From Pithys albifrons albifrons (lineage: Eukaryota > Chordata > Aves > Passeriformes > Thamnophilidae), in NCBI RefSeq assembly GCF_047495875.1, contig NC_092479.1, positions 8,330,806-8,394,805 of the forward strand: a stretch of 64,000 bases of DNA. Direction: 5' to 3'. A model generated the notes under the pieces. It ran no database searches and was not told where the DNA came from. It saw only the letters and a program-made list of their open reading frames with translations. Within the stretch, counting starts at the first letter, position 1, and each line of letters opens with the position of its first letter. The translations under genes were made by a program, and so were the position numbers. Of this stretch, positions 12,431 to 25,600 are shown in pieces.

Positions 12431-13677
12431 TTAAGGAGAAGCTGCTGGAGCAGCGGTGGAGGCTGTGGCAGCAGCTGGGGCTGGAGCAGGGGCTGGGGCC
12501 GGGGCTGGAGTGAGGGCTGGCTCGCCCTGGGGCCTGGAAGCATCACCATGGTCTGTGGAAGAAACAGCCTCTTCTGGTTCTCCATCTTCTTTAGTGGCCA
12601 GGCCTTCAGGGTCAGGCAGCGATTCTTCAGAATCTGTGTTCAGGTCTTCCTCTTCATCATCCTCCTCATCGTCATCATCGTCATCCTCCTCTTCATCATC
12701 CTCCTCTTCTTCATTCATCTCCTCATCATCCTCTTCATCCTCCTGGGAAGAGTCATCCTCGTCCTCCACATCACCGGAGCCGGACGCCGCCGGGCCCCTC
12801 TCCTGGGGGGTGGCCCTGCTCGGGGATGGGCCCTCGGTGGCCTCCGCCGGCTTCTTGCTGAGGTCCAGGGAGTCTCCGAGGCCCACGCCGGCCGCGTTCT
12901 GCAGGAAGAACAGGGAGCTGTTGTTGTCAGTGCTGAGGTTGAGGGAGCTGTCCAGGTTGATGGAAGAGTTCTGGATGTCGTACTCCAGGGTGGAGTGGGC
13001 GAGGCCCTCGGGGCCAGGGGAGATGGCAGGCAGCTCCCCTCGCTCCTGCTTCTCGTGCTTGCGCTTGTGCGAGTCCATCTGCGACATGCCCACCACCGTG
13101 TGCTTGCAGCCGGGGTAGGTGCAGTGGAAGTGGGAGCACTTGAGTTTGTACTTGCAGTCGGGCACCTCGCAGTCCACGCTGGAGCTGAACTGGCAGAAGC
13201 CGGCGGCGCTGATGACGTCCTGCTTGCCGTGGTGCTTGCGGTGCGCCGTCACCTTGGTGCTGTCGGTGCAGCGGAACCCGCAGCGCAGGCAGTGGAAGTG
13301 TGTGCTGTTGCCAGAGAACTGACAGTCTGGGAAGTTACAGCTCAGCGAGGACTTGAAGCGCTTGAAGTCGTCCAGCACCAGGTTGTCGACGCGGTCGTGG
13401 TGCTGCGCGTGCTTGTACATGTGTGTGCGGCCGCAGAACTTGTAGCCGCAGTTCTCGCGCGTGCAGTGGTAGTGGGTGACCTTGAGGGAGAACTGGCAGC
13501 TGCAGTCCTTGCAGTCCTCGTACAGGTCGTAGCGCCGGAACCCCTCCAGCATCATCCCCTCATCCAGCATCTTGCGGGACGACGCGGTCTTGCGGCGCTT
13601 CCCGAACGGGGACATGTCCTCGATGATCCAGAAGCGCTTCTTGGCCCCCGAGGCGGTTGGCATGGTGATGGTGTTCC
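12431..13677 (-). CDS. CASZ1: CASZ1 last coding exon: zinc fingers 9-11 and acidic tail
   Basis: This exon covers residues about 1533-1947 and the TAA stop at 12433-12431. The acceptor is CCGCAG|GGAACACC. It opens with a basic patch (KKRFW ... FGKRRK, about 1545-1562), a likely nuclear signal. Fingers 9, 10 and 11 follow (C1604/C1609/H1622/H1626, C1662/C1665/H1678/H1682, C1718/C1723/H1736/H1740), all uninterrupted by introns. The roughly 205-residue tail holds a CtBP-like SLDLSKK at 12851-12871, a Glu/Asp-rich tract (about 1840-1880) and an Ala-Pro repeat before the end ASP. It is CpG-rich. The long antisense open frames here are shadows of the acidic and proline codons. Confidence 0.97.
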
Positions 13678-16600
13678 CTGCGGAGACACAGCGACAGCGG
13701 CGTTGCCACGGCCGTGGCCCCACAGCCCCAGCCATGCCGGCAAGCCTGGTGTGCCAGGACCCCGACTGCTGCCACCCACCCCCTGCCCACCCCTCCTGCA
13801 CCTCAGCCAGGGATGGAGGCGGCACTGCTTGGCACTGCCTGCCCCACACCCTGTCCCCCAGTGCCATCCCTGCCCTGCCCCAGCTGCTGGAGCTCATCTG
13901 TCCAAATGCTACTGTTGCTTCTCTGCTTTGATACTCTCACAGTTGCTCCTGCTGCTTAATTAATGTCTAGTCCTGTTTTTCTCAAATGAGACTAATGGGG
14001 AGGAGCTGCCTTGTCCCAGTCCGAGGACTGAGATGTTACTGCAGTTCACTGGAGTGGTGAAGGAGTTCCCTGTCCAAAGCCAGTGTGTGTGCACTGTCCC
14101 CCTGTCCAGGCTCCACCACGACTGCCAAGGACAGGCAGGAAGTGACGGAAGATCCCAGGAGAGACTGAAACTGCAAGGGGGAATTTACAGGCACAGAGGA
14201 TGGACCTTGGCCAGGAGGCTGCACCATCACTCACCATAACGAGCCCACACATTACCAGGAGTGCACTGAGAAGGACAGAGGGACAGATGTTCAATGGGGC
14301 TAATTCTCATCATCTCTAGCCAGTGGACTCTGAGAGAAAACACCAGTTCTGCAGCTTTCCCTGGGGTCTCAAAAATCACAGGATGCCTCCAGTAAATAAA
14401 GAGGCCTCATCCATCTTCCCTTTCCTTCACAGGGCCAGTGTTTGTGGCCACTGCTCCTGTCCCCAGGACCACACTGACATCAAGGACTTGACCTCAGTGC
14501 ATCTATGAACTTTGTTTCCTTCTCTGCTTGCCAGTTCCAAAATCAAATCACAATCTCCAGTATCAACGTGCAGCACAGACAAGGTTGGAGGCAAGGATTT
14601 CTCACCAGGTGCAGAACTGTGAGTGTAATTGGAAATTATAGCTTGCAACTAAAACATACTCCTTTTTTTTGCCTCTCTTCCTGCTGAAAGTGCCATCCTC
14701 TTGAACAGAGGCACCATTTGTGACACACAGTGCCTGGGGCCCCAGAACCCAGAGCAGCTTGAATGCTTGTCTGGGAGACTGAAGGCACAGCCATCACTTT
14801 GACTGGGGTGCAGCTCCTTCCAGGTGACAAAGGCTGTCGCTGCCCTGCTGGCCCTTCACTGACAGCCCTTCCAGAGGAGGTGGCCTGAGGGAACTCCCAA
14901 GGTAACCTGGCACTGCACCGGCAGCGGAGCAGGACCCACTTGTCCCACATGGCTATAGAGGCTCCAGGATAAGCAAGGAACAAAAGGTTTTCCACACCCA
15001 TCAGTTGATGGCCCTGCAGCTGAGGGAGGCACAGCCCGGGGCACCCACACGGGGCTGGTGCAAACTGCAGGCTCAGGCTGATTTCAGCAGCTCCCAGAGA
15101 CAGAGTAACTTCGTGTCACTCAGACTGGAACTTGGCAGGCTCTGACCTGCAGAATCTGGGACCAATTTACTCCCTTCTCCCCCCGAACATCTGGCACTGT
15201 GAAATCCAGCTCTCCTCTCCAGCCAACTCCTGTAAGTGCCCTGGTGCCTGGACAAGTTGCTGCTGTCCAGATAACTCCTTGTTTTAAAAGAATTATAACC
15301 AAACCATCAAGTCCTTTAGGATTAACTAGTGTGAATGCTCATGTTGTCTGCCTTGAGATGGGACTGTGGGAAAAGTCACCTTTGGGGAAAGATTCTGGAT
15401 GGGAAATAAGTAGAATTTAAATTGTACCTGTTTAAAACTCAGTGTATCTACCCAGCTTGTACAACAGTTAAATAAATATGATTAAAACTTCAGTTAAAAA
15501 GCAACTGTTTCCTCCTACAGGCAGAGTTTCAGAGGAAGGACACGATGGAGAGCTGGCACCTCTCCTGCTTTGCCACCAGTCCACGCTCAGCCCCTGCACC
15601 CCACAGATCTCCACAACCCTCAGGGGAGGTGACCCCAACAAATCCCAGTGTTGAACACCTGCATAAGCTCATCTCTTCAGCCACCAGGAATGAGGGTGGT
15701 CACCAAACCATACCGAGGTAAGAACAAAAGAAAGGGAAAAATCTTTGATTAGAGGGAGCACACCATGAGGTTAAGATGTTTCAGGTTACATGCAAGTGAT
15801 TTCAAAAAGAAGCAAAAATAGTTTCTGCTGAATTTTGTTAATTGGCACACACTGCTCTGGACAGGGCAAGGATCCTTCTCCTGCCAAGTCCCATGAGAAA
15901 AACTCGTGAACTTCCAAGTGAGTTGGTCCTTCAGCCACAGTCCCCACCACTGACCTTGGATTCACACATTACTAAATCTGGCAGGAAGAATGACTGGGAC
16001 ATTTGTGGGCTGCCAGAAGCCTCTTAAGTGTGAACTTTAAGCACAAATATGCCCTTAATTAACTAGAAAAGAGCTGGGAGTAGGAAGAGAAGCCAAAACT
16101 GAGACACGCCCTAAAAACCAATCCCAGCTGGAATGAGAATCCCCAGCCTGAGACATCTCTGATCTTAGTCACACATGGGAATCATGGCAGCTCAAAACTA
16201 AAAACTCTAGCTGTGTTTTCTGCAGCTGGTTAGAGCAGATATAAATAACAGTGAGTGTGAGAAGCAGCCTGAGCTCTCTGATGATGTCATGAGTGACACT
16301 GCCTGGACTCAGGGCAGGGCAGCCCCGACCTCTGTGGCTACACACCAAGCTCATGAGATGGACAGAGACACAGGACCTGGGATCTCCTGAGACATTCACC
16401 TGCCAAGACACATGTGCAGCAGACTCTGGCAGGCACTGGGCTGGGTGCCTGCAAGATCTAACCAAGAATCCTGAGTCCCATTAACGCCACAGGAACAAAA
16501 GTTTGCTCTGTGGCCACCCTGATGTTACCAAGAGGCTGAAAGTGCATTTTAGCTGTGGATTTTGTTAGGCTGTTTCACAGTTAGGAACTGGTGGGGATTG

Positions 16601-19600
16601 CTCTCAGGTACCTGAATGTCTGTGAGTGATTTGCTGTGGTTTGGTTCCTTTAGCTGTGGTTACTGTGTGAGCAGGGAAGAGCAGGGCCCCTGGGCAACGT
16701 TAGGTAAGGCACAGAGTGACCTTTGCTGCTCTGCTGACCCAAAGGTGCAGAGCAAAAACATGGGCAGGGTGAGTGGGGAAGGAGGTGGGCACAGGACATG
16801 GAGAGAAAGCAAAGAAGTGTTACCTGCTGCATCCTGCACTAAGGGAACGTCACTTTTGACTGGAGTTGGAGTGGCAATGATGGGCGAGAACCCAGCGGTG
16901 CTGGCGGCTGGCATGGCAATGCCCCTGCTGGCTCCCAGCGTGGCACTGAGCAGGGAGTACGAGAGACAAGAGGGAGAGAAGAGATAGGGCAGGGTGGGCA
17001 GGGGAGACCTAAGCAGGGCTTGTGAGAAAGATGGAGGCAGAGATGGTGGTGGAGGTTGTGGTGCAGTGTGGGCATCGTCGGCAGCAGCAGGAGCGGTAGA
17101 AGGAACCAGGCAGCCTGGAGAATGTGGAGAGAAAAAAAGCAGAAAAAAAAGGAAAAACAAAAGAGAAAAAAAGAAAAAACACAACAAAACAAAAACCAAA
17201 ACAAAACAAAAAACAAAAGAACTGAAATGAGAACCCAAGAGCAGAAGCAATATGATGAAAAATGGAAAATACATTCACAAATGTATGAAACAGAACTGTA
17301 AGGGAGAAGGAACAGAAGGTGAGGAACTGACAGCACCAGAAGAGGAGGGTTGTCTCTGCAGGAGGTAGGGTGGCTTTATGGCACAGGGGAAGAGCCACAG
17401 GCTTGCAGGCAGGAATTCCTGATTGACTGGTCCATGTCCATCTGTGTGGTCCTGCCTGTTCCAGCTGGCACTTTAAGGGTGCTCTGACCCTTGGCTGTCA
17501 CTGACACAGGAACCACTGCCCACCAGAACCTCTGGAAGAGCCACAATGTCATGGGGCAACCACTGCCTGACCCAGCAGGGACCTGTGGCTGTGCTGGGTG
17601 ATGGCCCTTCCCAGGGTGGGAAAGAAGAGCAGGAAAATGTGTGTGGAATTCGAGCAAACTGAGGCAGCCCATGCAGAGTATGACACTTAACCCTGGGATG
17701 GACAGCTAAGAGGTCCCTGAACACCACTGGATGGTATCAGAACTGTCACAGGTCCCTGACTCCTGACAGAGCACTGGGAGATGGCTGCACATTATCCCTG
17801 CAAACGGGAACCAAGGCAGAAACTTACTTCCCAAAAGAGGGGTGGGAGATGAGGGTCTCCTCTGTGCAACACTGACCAGGGGGGACAAGAGTTTGTGTGT
17901 GAGGAAGGCAGTTCAGGGAGCTGCTTTTGTGTGGTGCTTTCTGGAGATGTGGGAGGTTTTATCCCCTGTGTAGATAATATTTGCTGCTGTACAGGCCCTT
18001 CTGGCCCTCACCAGTACAGGAAAGTGCCTGACTTGAGATGCTGCTCCAGGAAATACGGAAGTACCAGGGCAAAAGCCAAGCACAGAACAGGCCCACAGCT
18101 CTTTTTTTTCTATTTTTTTTAAATAAGCTATTAAAATAGACCCAACTCTAAGACTCAGGATAAAAGCCTCTTTTCAGGAGAGAAAAAAAAGATACACTGT
18201 TAGTTTCTGGATGCTTGAGATGCACATTTTGATGGACCTTTCAAGTGCTGGGGAGAGCTGGGTTAGTGTGAGGCACCACTGTGAGCTTGGCACAGTTCAT
18301 ATTTGAAGGTGTAACTGTCCCTCTCCCCAGAAAGCAGGAAGTGCTGGCCCATCCCATCCTCCCTTACCTGCTGAGGTGCTTTCATTGCCCACTGGAGTGC
18401 TGGAGCAGCTGCGGTCCATGTTGGAGGATTCCGAGGAGATCCCCCCAGGGCTGCAGCCAGTGTAATCCATGTACTCATCTGTCTCGGTGTCCAGCATGCT
18501 GGGGGGTCCCTGGAAGGAGGCTGGGGTTCCTGATGAGGCTGGGCTGGGTGCCATGCTGCCAACCTGGGGGAGGTTTTCATTTCTTGGAGTGTGGCCAATA
18601 ACCTGCAGCAAGAAAACAGGACGGGGACGTTCACACCAAACGTGAGATGCCAAGACCAAAACCATCTGTCTGCACGTTTATCTCTCCAGTTCATGAGGGA
18701 TGGCTGGAACATGTCTGTGAGTGGAACCCGTGGCACTGGATCTTCCTGCACTGGGAGCTCAGAGGGCTGCACTTGGCACGTGCCCCCTGGTATGTGCATT
18801 GTGATGCACTCACAGGCTCCGAGTGTTAATCTTGGCACCACGTCCTGCTGTGTGGATTCCCAGGCCTTCACAAACAGGAGGTGTTAATCTTGGCCTCTCT
18901 GTGCAGGTCCTGCTGCAGTCAGGGGCTGGAACAGGAGTGTCAGTGCTGAGGCACCAGGGGCACTGTGTGTGCTGAGCTCACACTGCTCTGCCCTGCTCTG
19001 CTCTGCCCTGCACAGCCCATGGGCTGCTCCCCAGACTGTCCAAACACTCCACTGCCTGTGGAGCACTAAGGCAGGGCAAGCACTGCAGGAGTGGCAGCCC
19101 AGTAATGTGGGCAGCTCTGCCACGTGCCCAGAGCTGTGGTTTGATCCCTTGTCTGGTGTGGGCTGAGCCCACAGCACACCAGGGCCATGCTGTGTGCCCA
19201 CAGGACTGCTCAGGCATTGACACAGCCCTGCCAGGGAAAGCAGACCGAGGTCAAACCCAGCATTTTCTGCCCAGCATGCACTAAAATTCTCAGGGCTAAA
19301 CTCAGCATGTGCTACAAGAGCAGTGAACACAAATCTATTTGTTAAATCCTGAGTTGATTCTTGTACCTAAGCCTTTTGTGTTAAGCCCAAAAGCTGCCAC
19401 AACAGCAACACCAGTTCCTTGGCATCTGTGAACTCATTAAATCCAACAGCACTGGGCTTGAACAGTTCACTTACTGACAGTACTTAATAACTAACAGGGA
19501 CCTCTCATTCCCATGTTGTGGAATGAAAGAGGTTTCCATCTTGCTTCTACAGATGGTCCCTTTTGTTTTCCACACACCAGAGGATGTTCTTAGGGTCAGA

Positions 19601-22600
19601 TCAGCCACAGGCATTCAAACAAAGCCAGCCTGTCTCATCTCCCAAGCAATGGGAGCTGAAGCAGCTAAGGAGTTAAGAACAAGCAGGAGGTGGCAGGAAT
19701 GCTGTCCCTTGGAGCAGCAGCTCAGGGCTGCAGCTGAAACTCTTCCATTTATTCAGCAGACAGACAAACCTACTCTGCCAGTTGCTCTCAGTTTTGTGTT
19801 AGAAAAGCAGCAACTGCATCACTGCTACTTCCTGAGAGAGGCCAAGGAGTGCCCCAGCCAACTCCACATCAATAAGGGAAGAGAAATTTCAAGATTGGTA
19901 TTTCTCCCGTCTTAGGTGGAAGCAGAAAATGATTCTTTATGTGCAACAGGAAATGTTTGCTTTAACCAGCACGTTCAATTCTTCCACATCCTAAGCACTT
20001 TAATTTTAATAAGCCAATTGTGTATACTGAGAGAGCTGGGAGAGAGTGCAAGTTGTAAATATGATTATTTTAGTGTTATCCTCAATTTTTTTCTCCATAA
20101 TTCACAAGAAGAAGCTGTTTCCACCAAGCAGTGCTTTGCTATCTGTGCTCCATCATCTTTCCCCACACTGTGTAAGTCCAGCCAGGTGACACCACCCTGG
20201 GTGCCCTGCCCTGTCCCAGTGGGGTCCCCCGTGCAGACACACCCCTGCAGTGCCCTGGCAGGGCACAGCTCTGCCCATGGCTCTGCAGCCCAGGACAGGG
20301 TTACCTGAGCAGGAACACGGTCGAAGTTCTTGCCCAGCATCCTCCTCATGTGCTTCCTGGCGTGGGATGTCATCTGGTGCTTGAGCAGGAAGGAGAACTG
20401 GCAGCCCTCACGGATGCAGTGGAAGTGGCTGTTCACCTGGTTGTATTTGCAACCTGCAGACACAAAACCCACTCTGTGGAGCACAGAAAGGTGCTGGGGG
20501 GAAGGTGATGGGATGAGGCAAAGCTGCTGCCATGGGGATTTCTGGACACTGAACATTCTCAGAGGCTGTGGGTTCTTCAGGAACAGTCCTGAATGTAAAG
20601 AAACCAACCCACAATCTGCTGCCTGCTGAGCCACTGCAGGAGAGGATTACAGGGTACACTGATTTAAGAAGTGAGCCCGAGCCTAGTCCCATCCCTCATT
20701 GTTTCTTTGTAAAGGAAGGAACATTACCATTACATCTCACAGTGCCTAATGCTCTCCAGTGATAGCCAGTGCCTTTTCTTGTACAAAGAGAACAAAACCA
20801 AGACATTTAGCTGCATCACTGGAGTTACAGTCAGAAATACATGCTCATAATTAGATTAGAAATTAAAAGTTCTTTTAAATTTTTTCCCCTTTGACTGTGT
20901 TCTCAGAAAAGCAGTCCCACACCAGCTCCAGCTCTGGACAGTGTGTGCTCTCTGGTCAGATAGGAATGAGCCAGGAAGGGCTCACTGCCACTCCAGATTT
21001 GTTGTATAATAGGGGCACTACCAAACAACAAGCAATTCAGTGGGTCCTGGCATACAGCACTTCACACATTCTGCTCCTGTGGCTACAGCCACGTGTGCCA
21101 GGAGTGTGTGTGTGTCACTAACAATCCCAAACAGCCACTTTCTGTAGCTGGTAAATCATGGCTTGGTATAGTTCAAACCCAGCTGTACCAGTACCCAGGG
21201 TCTGATGTTCATCCTGCCTTGGCCACCCCTCAGACACACAGAGAGGCACAGCCAGGCTCACTTCACCCATCTGTCTGCACCCACCACCTCCACGTAGACA
21301 GGGATTTTTTCATCTTGCTCTCCAATCATACACATGTATATATTTATGCACACAGAAACATACATTAAAAAAAATCTATCCTGTGTGTTTGTTCAGAAAC
21401 ATTCCCAGCCCTTGAAGCAGGGCAGTGCTTTCTGCATATCTCTGCATACACACTACAGGTCTGTGCACACACAACATACAAAGCAGAGCCATCCAGACAC
21501 GGGGCTGGACTCCCACGCTGGTGTAACCACACACACCCCACACCCTCCCTGACACTGCCTGTCTGTGCAGCCAGGGCAGGGTGCTGGCTGTGTGTGCTGC
21601 ACAGCAGGCCCAGCCCACAGCCTGAGTACACCCTGCTGGATGCAAGGCCCCCCTCCCTCCCAAACAAACAGTGCTGGCACTCCCCAGCCCGGAGCTGCCC
21701 CACTGCCATCGGCTCCTGCCTCCCCTGGCCCAGGGGAGCCCCAGCCAGAGCTCCATGGCCATGCCAAGAGCCTGTTTGTGTCGGTATCACCTCCCCACAG
21801 CCCTCCCTGCCCTGCCATCCCTGATCCTGCTGCTCTGGGGCCAGGAACAAACAGTGCTGGGGCTGAAACATTATCAGCACAGGCAGGTGAGGGCTCGCCT
21901 GTTGCCAGGGCACCCTCTGGGCTGGGTGTCATCTATCACTGTCCTGCTTTGTCTGCCCCTGCTGGCACCTGAAACACCCAAAGGTGAGTAAATACACAAC
22001 TGCTGAATCTGCTGTCATGTGTCAGTGGGACCAGGCAGGGACTGGCCATGGTGTGTTGACACTCATTACCCTGGTTACCACAAACGAGCTTCCATTTGGG
22101 TTCAAATTCTTGATGTATTCAAAGCTGGAAAGGAAAGTTTGGTTCTGGTTACCGTGGCTGTTTCCCTGCAATGGGAGGGAACAGCACCCAGAAGGTTATT
22201 CTGAACCTTGTTTTGTTCCAGCCTTTGTTGCAACCAGGAAGGGCAGGGAATGGTTGGGTCTGTGGCACTGTTAACCAAACCACAGTGAGAACCCCAGGCA
22301 GCTGAGGATGGGCTCTGCTGGAGCTGCCTTTAGGGACTCAGAGCCTGAATTTCAGCTCAAGGGACCTCCCCAGGAACTCTTTCTACTTCTGTTGTTGTGT
22401 GTTTTCCCAGCTTTACACTGGAGGCACCTGGATTGAGTGCAGTGCTGCTGAGAGTCTGAGGCTGTGCCACATCCTGGGTGGGAGGCACCAGGACAGTCCC
22501 TCTGCTGCTCCCAGGGGCTGTGGGGAATGGGCCTGGGGGAGAAGGGAGAGATTTACTGAATACTCTTCTCCATCTCTCTATGGTTATTTTCTCTGTGACT

Positions 22601-25600
22601 TTCAATATGCTGCACTGGCAATGGCTAAAAAAATCCTCCTAAGAGCACCCTTAAACTTCACCCAAGACAAGCAGCAGGTCCAAAGGACTGCAAAGTATAA
22701 AAACAAACAAACATAAAAAAAAGAAGGCTTTGACAATTAGATAAAAAGGAAAAACCAAGGGGAAGGTCTATGTCCAGACAAATACAAATACACAACCCTC
22801 TCCATCATAGTTTCTATCCATTTCCCCTGGCTCTGTTTGGGAAAACATGCTTCAACCAGCCACATCAGGAGCTGCTTTGTGTTTCCTTGCCTTTCTTGTT
22901 CAGTGCTTTAATGACCAAACACCTGTGAAGCAAAACTCACAGGCTCTAACTCATGGCATTCATTTTGGCCTGGGCATGGGACAGGCCACAGGAGCAGGAG
23001 ACCAGAACTCACCTAATCTGCCACACTCCTCCCTCTTGGTGAAGTACTTGAAGCCGTTGGCTGCCCTCCTCTCTGCCTTCTCGTGCTTCTTCACGTGCCA
23101 GGGCAGCTTGGTGGTGATGTTGGTCACGAAGTAGCAGCCCGGCCGCAGGCAGTGGTAGTGGCCTCGCATGCGGAACTCACAGTGCTGGGGGAAACAGGCT
23201 CTGAGGCACCCTGAGCATGGGCACCCCATGGCACAGGCACCCCCTGCTGCCCCAGGGCTGCCCCAGAGGTGTGAGAGGGGCTGCAGCTGATGCTCCAGAT
23301 CCCACCCCGCAGTGCTCCGTGTCCCCTCCTCCCAGGTGTTTCTGTCCTGCTGTTGTGTGCCCTGCAATACACTGTTCTAGGCTGAAATATCCCAAACCTG
23401 ACTTGTGGCCTTGCCTGGATTCCTCACAGGTTTTTATTCTGTGTCATCCTGTGTCTCTCAGATCACTCTGGTCCCCCTGTCTGCTCCTCCCAAGTCAGAT
23501 AAAACACAAAAGCATTGCAATTTCCCATGTGGTGGAAACCAAACGTTTTGCAAGACCATGTAATGACCCTTCCATGGTTCTGTAGCCAGACCAGGAATGC
23601 CACACTCAGGCTCACTCCCTGCTGGGACTCAGCCTGCCTGACCCTCCTCCTCCTCTCCCAGTGCCACCCCCAGCCAGGGCCCTGCCCTGCCATGGCCTTA
23701 CCTGGTTCGGACAGAGACACTGCAGGGAGTAATAAGCAAACTGGTCTCGCACGTTCACCAGGTTGTTGTTGGGGTTGATGTGGTCCAGGCAGTGGGATTC
23801 TGCTTTGCCAGAGGTTTTGCACACATACTTGCAGTTCCCAAAGAGACAGTGGAAGTGGAATTTGTTGGCGTACTTGCAGTCTGTTGCCAGGCAGGGATCG
23901 CTGGAACAAATCCAAAACCCAGTCAGCACCTTCACTCATTTCACACATTTGTGTCTTTGCCAAAATTTAATTCAAGGGGAGCCCAACTGAAGCCTCTGTT
24001 CCAAACATGGCCCACAGATTTCCCACAGCCACCTTTCTCTTTAGGGAAATGGAAGCTGGCAACACTCCTGCAATTCCCCCCAGCCAGGGCACCTTCCTGG
24101 TTAACACTGTCAGGACATGGCAGTGCCAGCAGTGGGTTCTGTAGTCTTTGAGGGCCACTCTTCCACTGCAACAAAACTGCTGGGCAATCCCACTGCAGGA
24201 TGCCAGGGCTTCCCCTGATCAGACAAAATCAGCACTGGCCTCTCATCACCTAAATGGATTGGGTACCTCTGACTCACTCCTTTGATTTCTGGCCCAGTAA
24301 CCCTTCAGTCAAAAGTACTGCAAAACCCCCTGTACTTCTGGACAGTCCTCACAAGGGCTAAAACAGCAGTGAGGTATCACCAAGTTTGTTTCTCCTCTAA
24401 ACTCGTGCCTAAAAGTGCACTCAGATGTACTTGAAAATCTTGGGGGTTTCCTGGGATAACCAAAGTATTTCCTAGACTTTACAGAGGTACATTTGCTGTG
24501 AGGTGAAACCAGAGTAGCCCCCAGACAGACAGGAGGTCTGAGTGGTGCAGCCCTGCACTCTGAGCAGTGGGCACAGGGACTGCAGGGCTGGGGCACAGGA
24601 GTCAAGGGCAGCTCCAACTTACTTTTCCTGGAACTGGAGAAATCCGGGTTTGACCTGAGGCTTGGCGTTCTCCAGGGAGGTGGTTGCCAGGGGTGAAGCT
24701 GCCAGGTTAGGCACTGCTGCTGGGATCTGAGGCAGCTGGGGCAGGGTGGAGGCCAGCTGCTTCCAGGCCAGCAGGGTGGGCGCAGAGGGCACAGCAGCCG
24801 GGCTTGGAGTGGGCACGTCGAGGGCAGGAGCACTCGCCATGGTGGCAGAAGTAGCAGAGGGTGAAGAAGGGGCCAGTGAGGGTTTATTCTCAGTAGTGGT
24901 TGAGAAGGGAGACTCAGAGTTGCTTTTCACAGTTCCACCCTCAGTTCGGAAGTGAAAACTGCAGAAGGACAACGGTAATTCAGACATAAGTTCCTGACCA
25001 TTGCATATAATTTGATTAAAACATCAACAAGAATGTGGCAGGAGTCTGCAACAAATTAGCTCAGGATAAATCCTAAAATGGGCTCTGTAAACTCTGTGGA
25101 AAGATTTAGGGCCCTCTTAGACCATCTATGAAGAGAAAGGAATTTCTTAAGAGGGGTGGAGAAATCAGAGCAATCAGGTGTGTGAAATGAGGGAAATGCC
25201 CCAGTCAGGGAGCTCAGTGTGCCTGTGGGCAGCTCCCAGGGCTGGCAGAGGAGCCAGCAGTTGGCTGTGGTGAACCACAGGGAACTATCCAACAGGAGAG
25301 ACCAACTGTGCTGACAGAGTTGTCTCAAGATTTGCAACATCTCCTCCCCTTCAACCCCTTCAGGCTCAGGCACGTGGTGGCTGCTGAAGGCCTGACTTGT
25401 TCCTTCCTTGGACATTCCCCTGCCTTTAGAAGAACTTGGGGTGGTGTTGAGGTGGTCCCTCCCAGCCTGCAGGGTGTGTGCTGCAGAGCTGGCCCAGGGC
25501 TGCTGCCCTGGCACTCACTTGGCATGTTTGATGGCTCCATCCAGGGTGCTGAACAGGGCCCCACACTCCTCCACCACGCAGTGGAAATGCACCTTGTGCA

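Noticed and set aside
12416..13963. A 515-codon plus-strand open frame across the last CASZ1 exon
   Set aside because: It is exactly antisense to the zinc-finger and acidic codons; its translation is low-complexity Ser/Val/Leu and no family is recognisable.
16824..16945. A shorter version of the cassette exon using the CTCAG at about 16946
   Set aside because: This acceptor would give the wrong frame after the upstream phase-1 donor and hits a stop; the acceptor at 17115 keeps the frame.
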